Position numbers and translations under genes: made by a program. Below are positions 1 through 8,386 of a DNA stretch of 64,000 nt, piece after piece. Origin of the DNA: Hyphomicrobiales bacterium (GTDB lineage: Bacteria; Pseudomonadota; Alphaproteobacteria; Rhizobiales; Methyloligellaceae); the NCBI GenBank assembly GCA_028280515.1, contig JANQLP010000120.1:1-64000 (forward strand). Reading direction: 5' to 3'. The notes below the pieces were generated by a model that was given only the letters and a program-made list of their open reading frames with translations, was not told the DNA's origin and searched no databases. The stretch's first letter is position 1. Every line of letters begins with the position of its first letter.

Positions 1-183
1 CCACTTGCCATAGCGCTCAGGCAGGTCATGCCAATGAGCGCCCGAGCGCAAAACCCAGAGGACACCGTTGACGAAAGTGAGATTATCGGCGCCCGAGCGG
101 CCCGGGTCCCCGGCCTTGCCCGGCAAAAGCCCTGCAATCTTCCGCCATTGAACGGCGCTCAGTTCGTAGCGTTTGTGCATCAT
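1..183 (-). mobile_element. IS5-family transposase, N-terminal part (cut by window edge)
   Basis: The 61 visible codons begin with tandem ATG codons and read MMHKRYELSAVQWRKIAGLL, followed by GADNLTFVNGVLWVLRSGAH and WHDLPERYGKW. This is the conserved helix-turn-helix N-terminus (DUF4096-like) of IS5-family transposases. The reading frame is open to base 1, so the DDE catalytic part lies outside the window and completeness cannot be judged. An SD-like GGAGG lies just upstream of the start, buried in a hairpin (181-216). The right end of the element should lie between about 203 and 260, because the next gene's stop codon is at 261. I cannot fix the terminal inverted repeat without the other end. 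A family-level call is secure; a named element is not. Confidence 0.85.
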
Positions 184-216
184 AGACCTCCAGAACCGCG
201 AATCTGGAAGTCTATG
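181..216 (-). promoter_or_regulatory. Hairpin sequestering transposase RBS and start codon
   Basis: Bases 181-194 and 203-216 form a 14-bp inverted repeat with an 8-nt loop. The single DNA mismatch (188 against 209) becomes a G-U pair in minus-strand RNA, so the transcript stem is continuous. The downstream arm contains both the GGAGG ribosome-binding site and the first AUG of the transposase. In IS10 and IS50, such structures block translation of transcripts entering from outside the element, while transcripts starting inside lack the upstream arm. The same protection is inferred here. The stem may also overlap the terminal inverted repeat. Confidence 0.6.
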
Positions 217-260
217 AATCACACATCAAACCCAAACGGAATCCTGAATGTCGATTGAAC

Positions 261-1523
261 CTAGGCCGCTCCGTAGGATCCGAGGTCGGTCGCTTCGAAC
301 ACGTGATCGCCTTGTTGAATCTGTTTTACGACCTCACGCAGATCCTGCAGGTACGCGTCCATCACCTCGCCGAATGCGAGGCTCAGGATTCCCAGATTGA
401 TGGCCGGCGGGTTCGGAGACGGGGCTACCGTATACCAACCCCTGGACGAAAGCCCCGCAGCGATCTGGTAAATATCCAGGCTGTCCGAGCGATAGCTCAT
501 CAGCGTGAGCTCCGGTTCGCCGCACAACTCGACGCCGTCAATTGATCGAATTCCATCGATGAGTTTCTCCCGCAGCTCCCAGATGCGGGCGGCAATCTCC
601 AGATACCCCTCGTTCCCAAGATAGCGCATGACCGCCCACGCGGCGGCGATGTTGGCTCCGGGGCGCGTGCCCGCGAATGTGGACGTCACATAGCGGCCGC
701 GCGACCAGTCGTTGAAATCGAACACCTGATATCGGTGATAGGCCGGATCGGAAAACGCGACGACAGAGGCGCCTTTGGGTGAAAAACCATATTTGTGCAA
801 ATCGGCGGATATCGAGCGCACGCCGGGAACGCGGAAATCCCATGGCGGAATGTCATGTCCGAGCTGTTCTGCAAACGGGGAAAAGAACCCGCCAACGCAT
901 GCGTCCGTGTGGAACCAGATATCGCGTTCCTCGGCGATCCCGGCGAGTTCCTTGATTTGATCGAACACCCCATAGGTGAACTGCGGTGCGGAGCCCGCCA
1001 TAAGGACCGTATCGGAATCCAACTCCGCCGTCAGCGCCTCGATGTCCGTCTTGAAATCGGACCGGGGTTCCACCCGAATGACATCGAACTCCAGATACTT
1101 CGCCGCCTTGTTGAAGGCCGGATGCGCGCTATGGGACAGGACCATCTTCGGTCGCTCGACTTCAGGCCTGTTCTCTTTCGCCCACTCGCGCGCCGTCTTC
1201 GCGGCCAGGAAGATGCTCTCCGTTCCGCCAGAGGTCACACTGCCGCATCCAACATCCGCATTGAACAGTTCCAGTGCCCACTGCACGAGATCGGTCTCGA
1301 ATTTCCTGATCGATGGAAACGCACCAGGGCCCAGGGCATTCGACGCGTGAAACTCCCGCAAGGCCCACATGCCAACGTCCTTTACGGCATCGTTGGCGAA
1401 GTGGACGTAGAAGCCGGGCAGCTTTCCGGCGCGCCAGTCAACGTCGTCGGATTTCGCCGCAAGCATCTCTTCAAACAGTGCCTCCTCGCCAAGTCCCTCG
1501 AGCGGAAATGAGCTGTTCTTCAT
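261..1523 (-). CDS. PLP-dependent group II decarboxylase / sphingosine-1-phosphate-lyase-like protein
   Basis: A 420-residue fold-type I PLP enzyme. The TSGGTES phosphate-binding loop is at residues 97-103, HTDACVGGF is at 205-213, and SADLHKYGFSPKG carries the Schiff-base lysine K244. This spacing matches the bacterial sphingosine-1-phosphate lyase/aspartate-decarboxylase-like branch, which cleaves or decarboxylates amine substrates. The exact substrate cannot be read from sequence. There is no signal peptide, so it should be cytoplasmic. It is separated from the kinase operon by a 264-bp AT-rich gap containing a palindrome (1556-1567), which suggests its own promoter. The 3' end lies only about 45 bp from the IS5-family hairpin but the protein looks intact. 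Glutamate decarboxylase or a tyrosine-decarboxylase-like activity are alternatives. Confidence 0.8.
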   Translation of the reverse strand: MKNSSFPLEGLGEEALFEEMLAAKSDDVDWRAGKLPGFYVHFANDAVKDVGMWALREFHASNALGPGAFPSIRKFETDLVQWALELFNADVGCGSVTSGGTESIFLAAKTAREWAKENRPEVERPKMVLSHSAHPAFNKAAKYLEFDVIRVEPRSDFKTDIEALTAELDSDTVLMAGSAPQFTYGVFDQIKELAGIAEERDIWFHTDACVGGFFSPFAEQLGHDIPPWDFRVPGVRSISADLHKYGFSPKGASVVAFSDPAYHRYQVFDFNDWSRGRYVTSTFAGTRPGANIAAAWAVMRYLGNEGYLEIAARIWELREKLIDGIRSIDGVELCGEPELTLMSYRSDSLDIYQIAAGLSSRGWYTVAPSPNPPAINLGILSLAFGEVMDAYLQDLREVVKQIQQGDHVFEATDLGSYGAA

Positions 1524-1555
1524 GTGGCAAATCTCCCGGTTTTCCTATTTCATAT

Positions 1556-1567
1556 ATCATATATGAT
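1556..1567. promoter_or_regulatory. Palindromic operator candidate upstream of the decarboxylase
   Basis: ATCATATATGAT is a perfect 12-bp palindrome centred about 38 bp upstream of the decarboxylase start, inside an AT-rich tract (1546-1575) in an otherwise GC-rich stretch. The rest of the 1524-1787 gap shows no gene I can support. Position and symmetry suit a repressor site overlapping the promoter. No specific regulator is identifiable. Confidence 0.35.
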
Positions 1568-1787
1568 TATGTGCAAACCATCCAAGGGTCAATCAGACGA
1601 CGCGGTACAGATAGCTGCCGCTCAGTACGGCGCCGGGTCAGTAGGGAGCGTCTGTGCGACACCCCCCGGATTGCCCCCTTTCCCGCTCGTGAACAGACCA
1701 GCAGCGCGAAGGCCGAGCACCACTTCGACTTGTGCCGAAGCCAAGCGCAAAAAAGGCTATGCGTCCGAGACGTTCCGGCGGCGGCAC

Positions 1788-4484
1788 CTACTCAGCCACC
1801 GGCTGCGATGCAAGCTCCGTTTCCGGACACGGAACCAGGATGATGCGGAAGAAGCTTGTGCCGTCGCGCGCAAACTCGACGGAAACATCGCCGCCCATGG
1901 CGCGCATGATCGCCCGGCAAATCGGCAGTCCCAGGCCGGCACCGTGATCGCGGCCCGCCCGGCTGCCCCGGGCAAATTTCTCAAAGATGACGGCCGCATC
2001 CTCACGCGTTACACCGCCGCCATTGTCGATTACGTCGATCCAGAACGACTTTTCGTTCGCAGTGGTCCGGACGCAAATCTCGGGCGTGTCCGAAATGTTG
2101 TATTTCACGGCGTTGGAAAGAATGTTGATCAGGACCTGATGGAGCCGGTCACTGTTCGCACGCACATGCGGCACATTCTCGGTCAGTTCGGTGCTGACGG
2201 TTATGCCGGCCTTTCGCGTCATTCCGGTCACCGAGTCGAGCGCGCGACGCACGGCATCCGTCACATCGATCGGTTCGAGACGCAGATTCACCTTGCCGGT
2301 TTCGAGCCGGTTCATATCGAGGAGTTCATCGAGCAGGCTGGACAATCGCCGGCTCTCCTCATGAATGATGCCGATAAAGCGGTTGCGGTCTTTGGAAGAC
2401 AGATCGCCGTCGTCCATCAGGATTTCCGAGAACGACCGGATCGACGTCATCGGTGTTCGCAGCTCATGGCTGACCTGACCCACAAACTCGTCCTTTTGCG
2501 CGTCAAGCGAGCGCAGCCGCTCATTGACACTCGTGAGTTCGCCGGCCGTCTGTTCAAGCTCCTGGGATTTTTCGGCAAGCTGGCGCGTTGTCTCGATCAG
2601 TTGCTGGGTTTCGTCCGCGATATCGATGAGTTCGGTCATGCCGACGGTCTGCCGCCCAGCGATACGCTGCACCATCGCATTCGCGGAAGCAGCACCGATC
2701 GAACCCGCGAGTTCCCTTTCCAGACGTGCGATTACGGCATCATTGACGTGGGGCAATTCTCTGCTCACGCCTTGCACCCGCGCCATCTCGTCGAACAGGC
2801 GCCGTGCCGGTTCCGTGCCGAGTATACGCTGCGCCAGGACAAAGAGATCCTCGGCCCCGGCCGAGGTTGTCGCCACCCTTACCGGCGCGCCGCCGGCGGA
2901 CCGGTAGACGTCGACAAACAGCGTGGCTTGCAAACGTTCAAGCATGCTGGCGCGTGTCAGACACGACACAATCAGGAACACAAGCGCGTTCATGCCAACG
3001 CTCCACACAACAGCATGGACAAGCGGGTCCATTCCCTGCAGACCAAACAGCGCCTGCGGGCGGAGCACCTCGATGCCCCAAGGACCATTCGCCAGAACTG
3101 AGGAAGTGATGAGAAACCCGCCCTCGAAACTCGGCAGGAACAAGGTGTAGCTCCAGAGCACGAAACCGACGATGAGGCCCGCGATGGCTCCGGCACGGGT
3201 GGCGCCGCGCCAGAAGATGCCGCCGATCAGGCCCGGCATGAACTGGGCCACGCCGACGAAGGCGATGAGCCCGATGGCAGCGAGTGCGCCCGATCCACCG
3301 CTCAGCCAGAAATAAATGAAGCCGAGGCCGAGGACGATGGCGATGCTGATGCGCCGGGAGCTCAGAAGCAACGCGCGGACGTCGCCGCTGACCGCGCGAT
3401 CCGACGGCAGAAAACTCAGGATGATTGGCATAACGATATGGTTGGAGATCATTGTCGAAACGGCAATCGCCGCGACGATCACCATCGACGTGGCGGAAGA
3501 GAATCCACCGAGAAAAGCGAGAAGCGCCAGTTCGTGTTGCTGGTGCGCGAGCGGAATGGTCAGCACGAACAGGTCGGGATTGGCACCAGCAGGCATTGTT
3601 TGCAGCCCGACGAGCGCAATCGGCATGATGAAGATCGACATGCCGAGCAGGTACAGAGGGAACAGCCATGACGCCATGCGCAGATGGCTTTCATCGATGT
3701 TCTCGACAACGGTCACCTGGAACTGACGCGGCAGACAGATGATTGCGGTGGCCGAAAGAAAGATCAGTGTGACCCAGCGCGGACCGAAGATATCCTCACC
3801 GCCGAGCGCTTCCATATCGACATCGGCGAACACATCGGAAAGCCCGTTGGCCACGCCATAGGTCGCGAACACCCCGACGCCAACCAGCGCAACGAACTTG
3901 ACCACCGCCTCGAATGCAATGGCCGCGATCACACCATGATGTCGCTCGTTCGCATCCAGGTTGCGGGTTCCGAAGAGAATGGTGAACAAGGCCATGCCCG
4001 CGGCGATCGAGAGCGCTGTAACGAACCCGTCGGCGTCGGTATCGATGACCTGGTAGCTGCGGGTCAGCGACTGGAGCTGCAGGGCGATGTATGGCGTGGT
4101 GGCCATCACGACAATGGCCGTGACCAGAACGGCGAGGCTCGAACTCTTTCCGTAGCGCGAGGAAATCAGATCGGCGATGGAAGTCACCCGGTGCGCACGG
4201 CCGATACGCACGAGCTTGCGCAGAAGCCACCACCAGCCAATGAAGACGAGTGTCGGCCCAAGATAGATGGCAATGAACTCCAGGCCGTTCCGCGCCGCCG
4301 ACCCCACGGCGCCGTAGAACGTCCACGATGTGCAATAGACAGATATGGAGAGCGTATAGACGACCGGCGATTGCAGCCAGAGGATCGGTCTTTCGCGCGT
4401 GCGGCGGTCAACCAGAAAGGCAACCGCAAACAACAGCGCAACAAATCCGAGGCACACCGCCAAAAGGACGTCGACGGAAAGCAT
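1788..4484 (-). CDS. Sensor histidine kinase with N-terminal SSS transporter-like membrane domain
   Basis: An 898-residue hybrid of a sodium:solute symporter fold and a histidine kinase, as in CbrA-type sensors. Residues from about 5 to 500 hold roughly a dozen hydrophobic helices. A coiled segment at about 600-655 leads to the HisKA dimerisation helix with VSHELRTPM (phospho-acceptor H673). The HATPase domain shows the N box NILSNAVKYN and the G boxes DNGGGV and GAGLGL. The transporter-like part is thought to sense a solute or couple its passage to phosphorylation. There is no attached receiver domain. The start codon overlaps the stop of the small membrane protein by one base (TGATG), so translation is probably coupled. 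The likely partner is the CheY-like regulator encoded first in the operon. Confidence 0.88.
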   Translation of the reverse strand: MLSVDVLLAVCLGFVALLFAVAFLVDRRTRERPILWLQSPVVYTLSISVYCTSWTFYGAVGSAARNGLEFIAIYLGPTLVFIGWWWLLRKLVRIGRAHRVTSIADLISSRYGKSSSLAVLVTAIVVMATTPYIALQLQSLTRSYQVIDTDADGFVTALSIAAGMALFTILFGTRNLDANERHHGVIAAIAFEAVVKFVALVGVGVFATYGVANGLSDVFADVDMEALGGEDIFGPRWVTLIFLSATAIICLPRQFQVTVVENIDESHLRMASWLFPLYLLGMSIFIMPIALVGLQTMPAGANPDLFVLTIPLAHQQHELALLAFLGGFSSATSMVIVAAIAVSTMISNHIVMPIILSFLPSDRAVSGDVRALLLSSRRISIAIVLGLGFIYFWLSGGSGALAAIGLIAFVGVAQFMPGLIGGIFWRGATRAGAIAGLIVGFVLWSYTLFLPSFEGGFLITSSVLANGPWGIEVLRPQALFGLQGMDPLVHAVVWSVGMNALVFLIVSCLTRASMLERLQATLFVDVYRSAGGAPVRVATTSAGAEDLFVLAQRILGTEPARRLFDEMARVQGVSRELPHVNDAVIARLERELAGSIGAASANAMVQRIAGRQTVGMTELIDIADETQQLIETTRQLAEKSQELEQTAGELTSVNERLRSLDAQKDEFVGQVSHELRTPMTSIRSFSEILMDDGDLSSKDRNRFIGIIHEESRRLSSLLDELLDMNRLETGKVNLRLEPIDVTDAVRRALDSVTGMTRKAGITVSTELTENVPHVRANSDRLHQVLINILSNAVKYNISDTPEICVRTTANEKSFWIDVIDNGGGVTREDAAVIFEKFARGSRAGRDHGAGLGLPICRAIMRAMGGDVSVEFARDGTSFFRIILVPCPETELASQPVAE

Positions 4485-4750
4485 CAGGTGTCCGGGTCGG
4501 CCGTTTCCGCCGAACCCGACGGTATCTCTGACCCGCTCAGGCGACGAGCCAGCAACATCGCCGCGACAATGAGCAGTGCCCAGACGCCAAACACGTAAAG
4601 CAACGGAACCGGCACCCCGCCGATCTTGGCATCGATCTGCGAGACGCCAACTATCGGCGGCATGAACAGCGCCGTCCCGACAAGCACATGCACGATGGAG
4701 CGGTCGCGAACCTTGCGGCGCCTGAGATGCGTGTCCCTGAGATCGGTCAC
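4484..4750 (-). CDS. Small two-helix membrane protein, putative kinase partner
   Basis: An 88-residue protein with a basic N-terminus (HLRRRKVRDR) and two hydrophobic segments at about residues 19-38 and 48-68, ending in a polar acidic tail. I do not recognise a named family. Its position between the response regulator and the symporter-like kinase, with a one-base overlap into the kinase, recalls the small subunits encoded beside some SSS-family transporters. It could stabilise or gate the kinase's transporter domain; this is inferred from context only. Confidence 0.65.
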   Translation of the reverse strand: MTDLRDTHLRRRKVRDRSIVHVLVGTALFMPPIVGVSQIDAKIGGVPVPLLYVFGVWALLIVAAMLLARRLSGSEIPSGSAETADPDT

Positions 4751-4769
4751 ATGTCCGGTTCCCGACCGA

Positions 4770-5147
4770 TCAATCAGCAGTCACGCCGGCCAGCTTGTTG
4801 ACCGCGGCAATGATCTCGGAATTTGCGAACGGCTTCGTCATGAAGATATCGGCACCGCATTCGAGTGCGGTCTTGCGATCGGCACGCTGTCCCTTCGCGG
4901 TCAGCATCAGAACGGGTAGTTTTTCGGCACGCCGGTCCGCACGCAGGTGCCGCAACACTTCATAGCCGCTCATTTCGGGTAGCATGACGTCAAGAATGAG
5001 GAGGTCCGGCGTATCGTTGAGCGCGGCATCAAGCGCTTGCCGCCCATCGGTCTTCACCGTCACATCAAAACCCGCGCGACCCAACAAAAACGACAGGGAC
5101 TCGACAATATTCGGCTCGTCCTCTGCCAACAATAAGCGCTTCGCCAT
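4770..5147 (-). CDS. Single-domain CheY-like response regulator
   Basis: A 125-residue receiver domain with no output domain. The acidic pocket is E9/D10, the phospho-acceptor is D53 in LLILDVMLPEMSGYEVL, the conserved Thr lies in VLMLTAKG, and the lysine in FMTKPF. It is the first gene of a three-gene unit with the small membrane protein and the histidine kinase, so it is the likely phosphorylation target. Without an effector domain it must act by protein contact, for example on the ScfR-like regulator encoded 100 bp upstream on the same strand, or in a phosphorelay encoded elsewhere. Confidence 0.88.
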   Translation of the reverse strand: MAKRLLLAEDEPNIVESLSFLLGRAGFDVTVKTDGRQALDAALNDTPDLLILDVMLPEMSGYEVLRHLRADRRAEKLPVLMLTAKGQRADRKTALECGADIFMTKPFANSEIIAAVNKLAGVTAD

Positions 5148-5247
5148 CGGTGCTTGTTTTCTCCCTTAAGTGCATCTCGTCTTCCGCGAGTTTTTTTGAC
5201 TCCGATTAGATGGCAAATTTGACGCCACCACAATGCCCAATTTTCAA

Positions 5248-6642
5248 TCACTCCGACAGCGGGTCTTCGACACGGTGCACGCAAGTGGTTCTCGGGCACA
5301 GGCGGCAGCTCGGTCCAACCTCTTCGACGATCGCGGAAGGCCCCGGGTCGTAGACGGTGTGGCGCGCATCGTCCTCCTTCATGGCCACCATGTTGGTGAC
5401 GTAGTGGCGCGGTTTGCCAAAGCCGCTCGGACCCGTGTGACGGGCACGGGCGACGAACACAAACCTCTCACCGGAGGGAAACAGAACGCGTTGCCGGATC
5501 GTCGCTTCCGGAGACTGTTGCGCCCGGAAGAGAACCCAGAGCGGACACGCGGCCGCGTAACGCGAAACCGAAAGGCCCTCCAGCCCGAGCATTTCGATGA
5601 TCATTCCCGCCGCATTGGCGCGAAAGTATCCGAACCGCGGCACTGCCTCCGCGCGCGGCAACGCGGTGAGCCGGTGGCAGACGGCCTCGACGTCGGCCGA
5701 GAACAGTTCGGCAAGGACCTCGATGTCGTACCGGCTGGCGACCGCCTGTTCGGTAAAGGCGTCCATCGGCATCAAGATCGCCCCGACCGCATAGTCAGAA
5801 AGGGCGCGCCGTGCGCGGCTGCCGGCGGCAGCCGTCTTGATCTGAGCCTGCTGCTCGATCAACGCGTCAATCGCCCCACTCAAATGTTCTTCGGCCAGAG
5901 CCATCGCCTTCTGCCGCCGCGAAACCGGATGGGGATCGCTCAACAAAGGGCTGAGCGGGCGCGCGGCCTGTTCGATTTCGGCGAAGCGATTGTCCCTGGC
6001 GTTGAAGAGCGCTTCCACTTCGTCGACCGGCGTTAGGATCCGATCCGTTTGATCGGTGTGATCAAGATAAGCCACCATCGCCTCACCCACATCGGAAAGG
6101 GTACGTATCTCCTCGTGAACGATGCGATTGAACCGGTCGCGCTGGTCTTCGGGAATATCCACATACTCGGTCAGGATTTCCGTCGTCGAGCGGACGGCCG
6201 CGATGCGCGTCAGCATCCGGTGCAGCGTTTCGCTGAGATACGGATCATTCGACAGGCGGTCTGACAGCGTCTGCACACGAACGCTCGCCTCGCGCTCCGA
6301 GTGGGCGAGCGCACCAAGCGCCCTCGCCCAACCCGGGAACCGGCCGATCAGTTCGTTCACGCGTTCACCTTCCACGCCCAGTTTGCGGAACGATGGGTTG
6401 TGCGCGAGACCGACCAGGGTTTCCACCAGCCGTCTCTCGGAGACGCCATCCAGCTCGTCCAAAGGCAGGTCGAGCGCATGCGCCGTCCGGCGCAGCAGCG
6501 CACCCGCGATCCGTCGTTTGTTCAGCTCGATGAGGTTCATGTAGCTGGGAGAAATGCCGATCCGCTGGGCCAGATCGGCCTGGGTCACCCCGAGTTCACG
6601 CCGCCTTTGACGAATCCGGGCCCCAACGATGGAGTGATCCAT
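5248..6642 (-). CDS. ScfR/RamB-type XRE-family transcriptional regulator
   Basis: A 464-residue regulator. The N-terminal helix-turn-helix (GARIRQRRRELGVTQADLAQ, then ISPSYMNLIE) is followed by a long helical region with an ImmA/IrrE-like segment and the C-terminal DUF2083 domain with the cysteine set CPLWVLF...CRLCPRTTCVHR. This arrangement is typical of short-chain fatty-acid or propionate/acetate regulators (RamB, ScfR). Start 6642 is chosen because AGGGAA lies nine bases upstream and the protein begins directly with the HTH; an upstream extension to 6837 is AT-rich and non-conserved in character. It is divergent from the ABC transporter operon at 6899 and lies 100 bp upstream of the two-component operon, so it may control either. 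Confidence 0.85.
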   Translation of the reverse strand: MDHSIVGARIRQRRRELGVTQADLAQRIGISPSYMNLIELNKRRIAGALLRRTAHALDLPLDELDGVSERRLVETLVGLAHNPSFRKLGVEGERVNELIGRFPGWARALGALAHSEREASVRVQTLSDRLSNDPYLSETLHRMLTRIAAVRSTTEILTEYVDIPEDQRDRFNRIVHEEIRTLSDVGEAMVAYLDHTDQTDRILTPVDEVEALFNARDNRFAEIEQAARPLSPLLSDPHPVSRRQKAMALAEEHLSGAIDALIEQQAQIKTAAAGSRARRALSDYAVGAILMPMDAFTEQAVASRYDIEVLAELFSADVEAVCHRLTALPRAEAVPRFGYFRANAAGMIIEMLGLEGLSVSRYAAACPLWVLFRAQQSPEATIRQRVLFPSGERFVFVARARHTGPSGFGKPRHYVTNMVAMKEDDARHTVYDPGPSAIVEEVGPSCRLCPRTTCVHRVEDPLSE

Positions 6643-6898
6643 TTCGAGATTCCCTTTTGATTTCCGACGCTTGCAATCGATCTGTAAATATATTTTCAAA
6701 TCGACAACATATTCAGAAAATAAAATTACAAAAAAATCGTTATATAACAAGGTAGTATTGCGCCTTTTACAAAATCTTGGCAGCGTAAAGGGAATGGGAG
6801 GAACCGGGCTCCAGCGGCCGGGGGCGCGCCGTGGCACCTTGAGAGGCGCCGCGCGGCCCCGGTCCGAATCCCCCGCAACATCGATAGGGAGACTTCAA
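6643..6898. promoter_or_regulatory. Divergent promoter region between ScfR-like regulator and ABC transporter
   Basis: A 256-bp AT-rich gap, strongest between 6680 and 6775. TATTTTC (about 6692) and GAAAATA (about 6716) face each other as an inverted pair, and a TTTTACAAAAT element lies near 6766. The right part is GC-rich leader ending in TAGGGAGA, the ribosome-binding site for the transporter gene. Both divergent promoters must sit here. The sites could be bound by the ScfR-like regulator itself, but no consensus match is good enough to claim. Confidence 0.4.
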
Positions 6899-8251
6899 AT
6901 GGGCAAACTCTACGTGAGCCGTCGCAGCCTGTTAAAAGGGAGCGCTGCAGCCGGTGTCGCGATTGCCGCACCGACCATCTTCACAAGCCGCGCCTGGGCC
7001 TCGGACTTCACCAACAAGCCGACGGGCAGCTCTGTAACTCTCGGCTTCAACGTTCCGCAGTCCGGCGTCTATGCCGACGAGGGCGCGGACCAGTTGCGCG
7101 CACTCCAACTCGCCGTTGAGCACCTTAACGGCGAGGGTGACGGCGGCATGATGAACACGTTTTCGTCCAAGGCGCTCAAGGGCAACGGCATTCTCGGCAA
7201 GAAGGTCGAGTTCGTTACCGGCGACACGCAGACGAAGACCGACGCGGCCCGAGCATCCGCGCGTTCGATGATTGAAAAGGACGGCGCGATCATGATCACC
7301 GGCGGCTCGTCCTCCGGACCCGCCGTGGCCGTGCAGGCCCTTTGCCAGGAAGCCGGCGTGATCTTCATGGCGGGCCTCACCCATGCCAATGACACCACCG
7401 GCAAAGACCGCCGGCGCAATGGCTTCCGTCACTTCTTCAACTCTTACATGTCCGGCGCCGCACTGGCTCCGGTGCTGAAGAACGCCTATGGCGCAGACCG
7501 CAAGGCTTACTATCTGACGGCCGACTACAATTGGGGCTACACCACGGAGCAGGCGATTTCCCAGGCCACGGAAGGCGTCGGCTGGGAAACCGTCAACAAG
7601 GTTCTGACACCGCTTGGGGCAGGCGATTTCTCGTCCTATATCGCGCCGGTCCTGAAGTCGGGCGCCGACGTGCTGGTGCTGGTGCACTATGGCGGCGACA
7701 TGGTCAATTCTCTGACCAATGCCGTGCAGTTCGGCCTGCGCGATGCTCAGGCGAACGGCAAGAACTTCGAGATCGTCGTGCCGCTCTATTCGCGCCTGAT
7801 GGCGAAAGGCGCAGGTGACAACGTCAAGGGCATCTTCGGTTCCACCAACTGGCACTGGTCGCTGCCGGACGATGGGTCGAAGGCGTTCACCAAGTCGTTC
7901 GGCACGAAGTACGGCTTCCCGCCGTCCCAGGCCGCGCATACGGTCTACTGCCAGGCGATTCTCTATGCGGACGCGGTCGAGCGCTCCGGCTCGTTCCATC
8001 CCTGCGGTGTCGTCGAGGCCCTTGAAGACTTCAAGTTCGACGGTCTTGGCAACGGCCCGACGCTCTATCGCGCAGACGACCATCAGTGCTTCAAGGACGT
8101 GCTCGTCGTGCGCGGCAAGGAGAAGCCGGAAAGCGAGTTCGATCTGCTGGAGATCGTAGAAAAGACCCCGGCCAAGCAGGTGACCTATCCGCACGACCAT
8201 CCGCAATTCGCGGGCGGAGAGCTTGGCACCTGCAATGCAGGCACGGCCTGA
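6899..8251 (+). CDS. ABC transporter substrate-binding protein, urea/amide (UrtA/FmdD) type, Tat-exported
   Basis: A 450-residue periplasmic type I binding protein of the hydrophobic amino acid uptake family. The N-terminus has a twin-arginine signal (SRRSLLKG, then a hydrophobic stretch, cleavage near SRAWAS). The mature part starts with the family-typical pattern TLGFNVPQSGVYADEG and includes ITGGSSSGPAVAV and YLTADYNWGYTTEQA. The length exceeds amino-acid binding proteins (about 370) and fits the urea/short-chain amide group. Start 6899 follows TAGGGAGAC and precedes the Tat motif directly. First gene of a five-gene transporter operon, followed by a strong stem-loop (8339-8365). The substrate is inferred only from family resemblance. 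Confidence 0.85.
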   Translation: MGKLYVSRRSLLKGSAAAGVAIAAPTIFTSRAWASDFTNKPTGSSVTLGFNVPQSGVYADEGADQLRALQLAVEHLNGEGDGGMMNTFSSKALKGNGILGKKVEFVTGDTQTKTDAARASARSMIEKDGAIMITGGSSSGPAVAVQALCQEAGVIFMAGLTHANDTTGKDRRRNGFRHFFNSYMSGAALAPVLKNAYGADRKAYYLTADYNWGYTTEQAISQATEGVGWETVNKVLTPLGAGDFSSYIAPVLKSGADVLVLVHYGGDMVNSLTNAVQFGLRDAQANGKNFEIVVPLYSRLMAKGAGDNVKGIFGSTNWHWSLPDDGSKAFTKSFGTKYGFPPSQAAHTVYCQAILYADAVERSGSFHPCGVVEALEDFKFDGLGNGPTLYRADDHQCFKDVLVVRGKEKPESEFDLLEIVEKTPAKQVTYPHDHPQFAGGELGTCNAGTA

Positions 8252-8338
8252 GCGTCGAGGTGATCTGAGAGTAACTCTCCTCAAAAGGGTCCGCGGGGTG
8301 TCTGAAAAGGCTCACATCCCGCGACCAGATGCAGCACT

Positions 8339-8365
8339 GCCGCCGCCCTTCCCTAGGGCGGCGGC
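8339..8365 (+). terminator. Intercistronic stem-loop between binding protein and permease genes
   Basis: GCCGCCGCCCT and AGGGCGGCGGC form a perfect 11-bp, all but one G-C stem with a 5-nt loop, 22 bp before the permease start. No run of T follows, so it is a partial terminator or an mRNA-stabilising structure rather than a full stop. It would leave the binding-protein message more abundant than the permease message. Confidence 0.6.
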
Positions 8366-8386
8366 CCTCTTCACGGGGTTCGGGCA

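Noticed and set aside
1524..3101. 525-codon plus-strand frame opposite the sensor kinase
   Set aside because: No recognisable motifs. The minus strand holds an unbroken 898-residue kinase with H, N and G boxes.
6643..6837. N-terminal extension of the ScfR-like regulator to 6837
   Set aside because: The extension runs through an AT-rich intergenic region, adds no conserved sequence before the HTH, and ATG 6642 has a good ribosome-binding site.
6932..8284. 450-codon minus-strand frame opposite the substrate-binding protein
   Set aside because: Antisense shadow. The plus strand has a Tat signal and family motifs of a type I binding protein.
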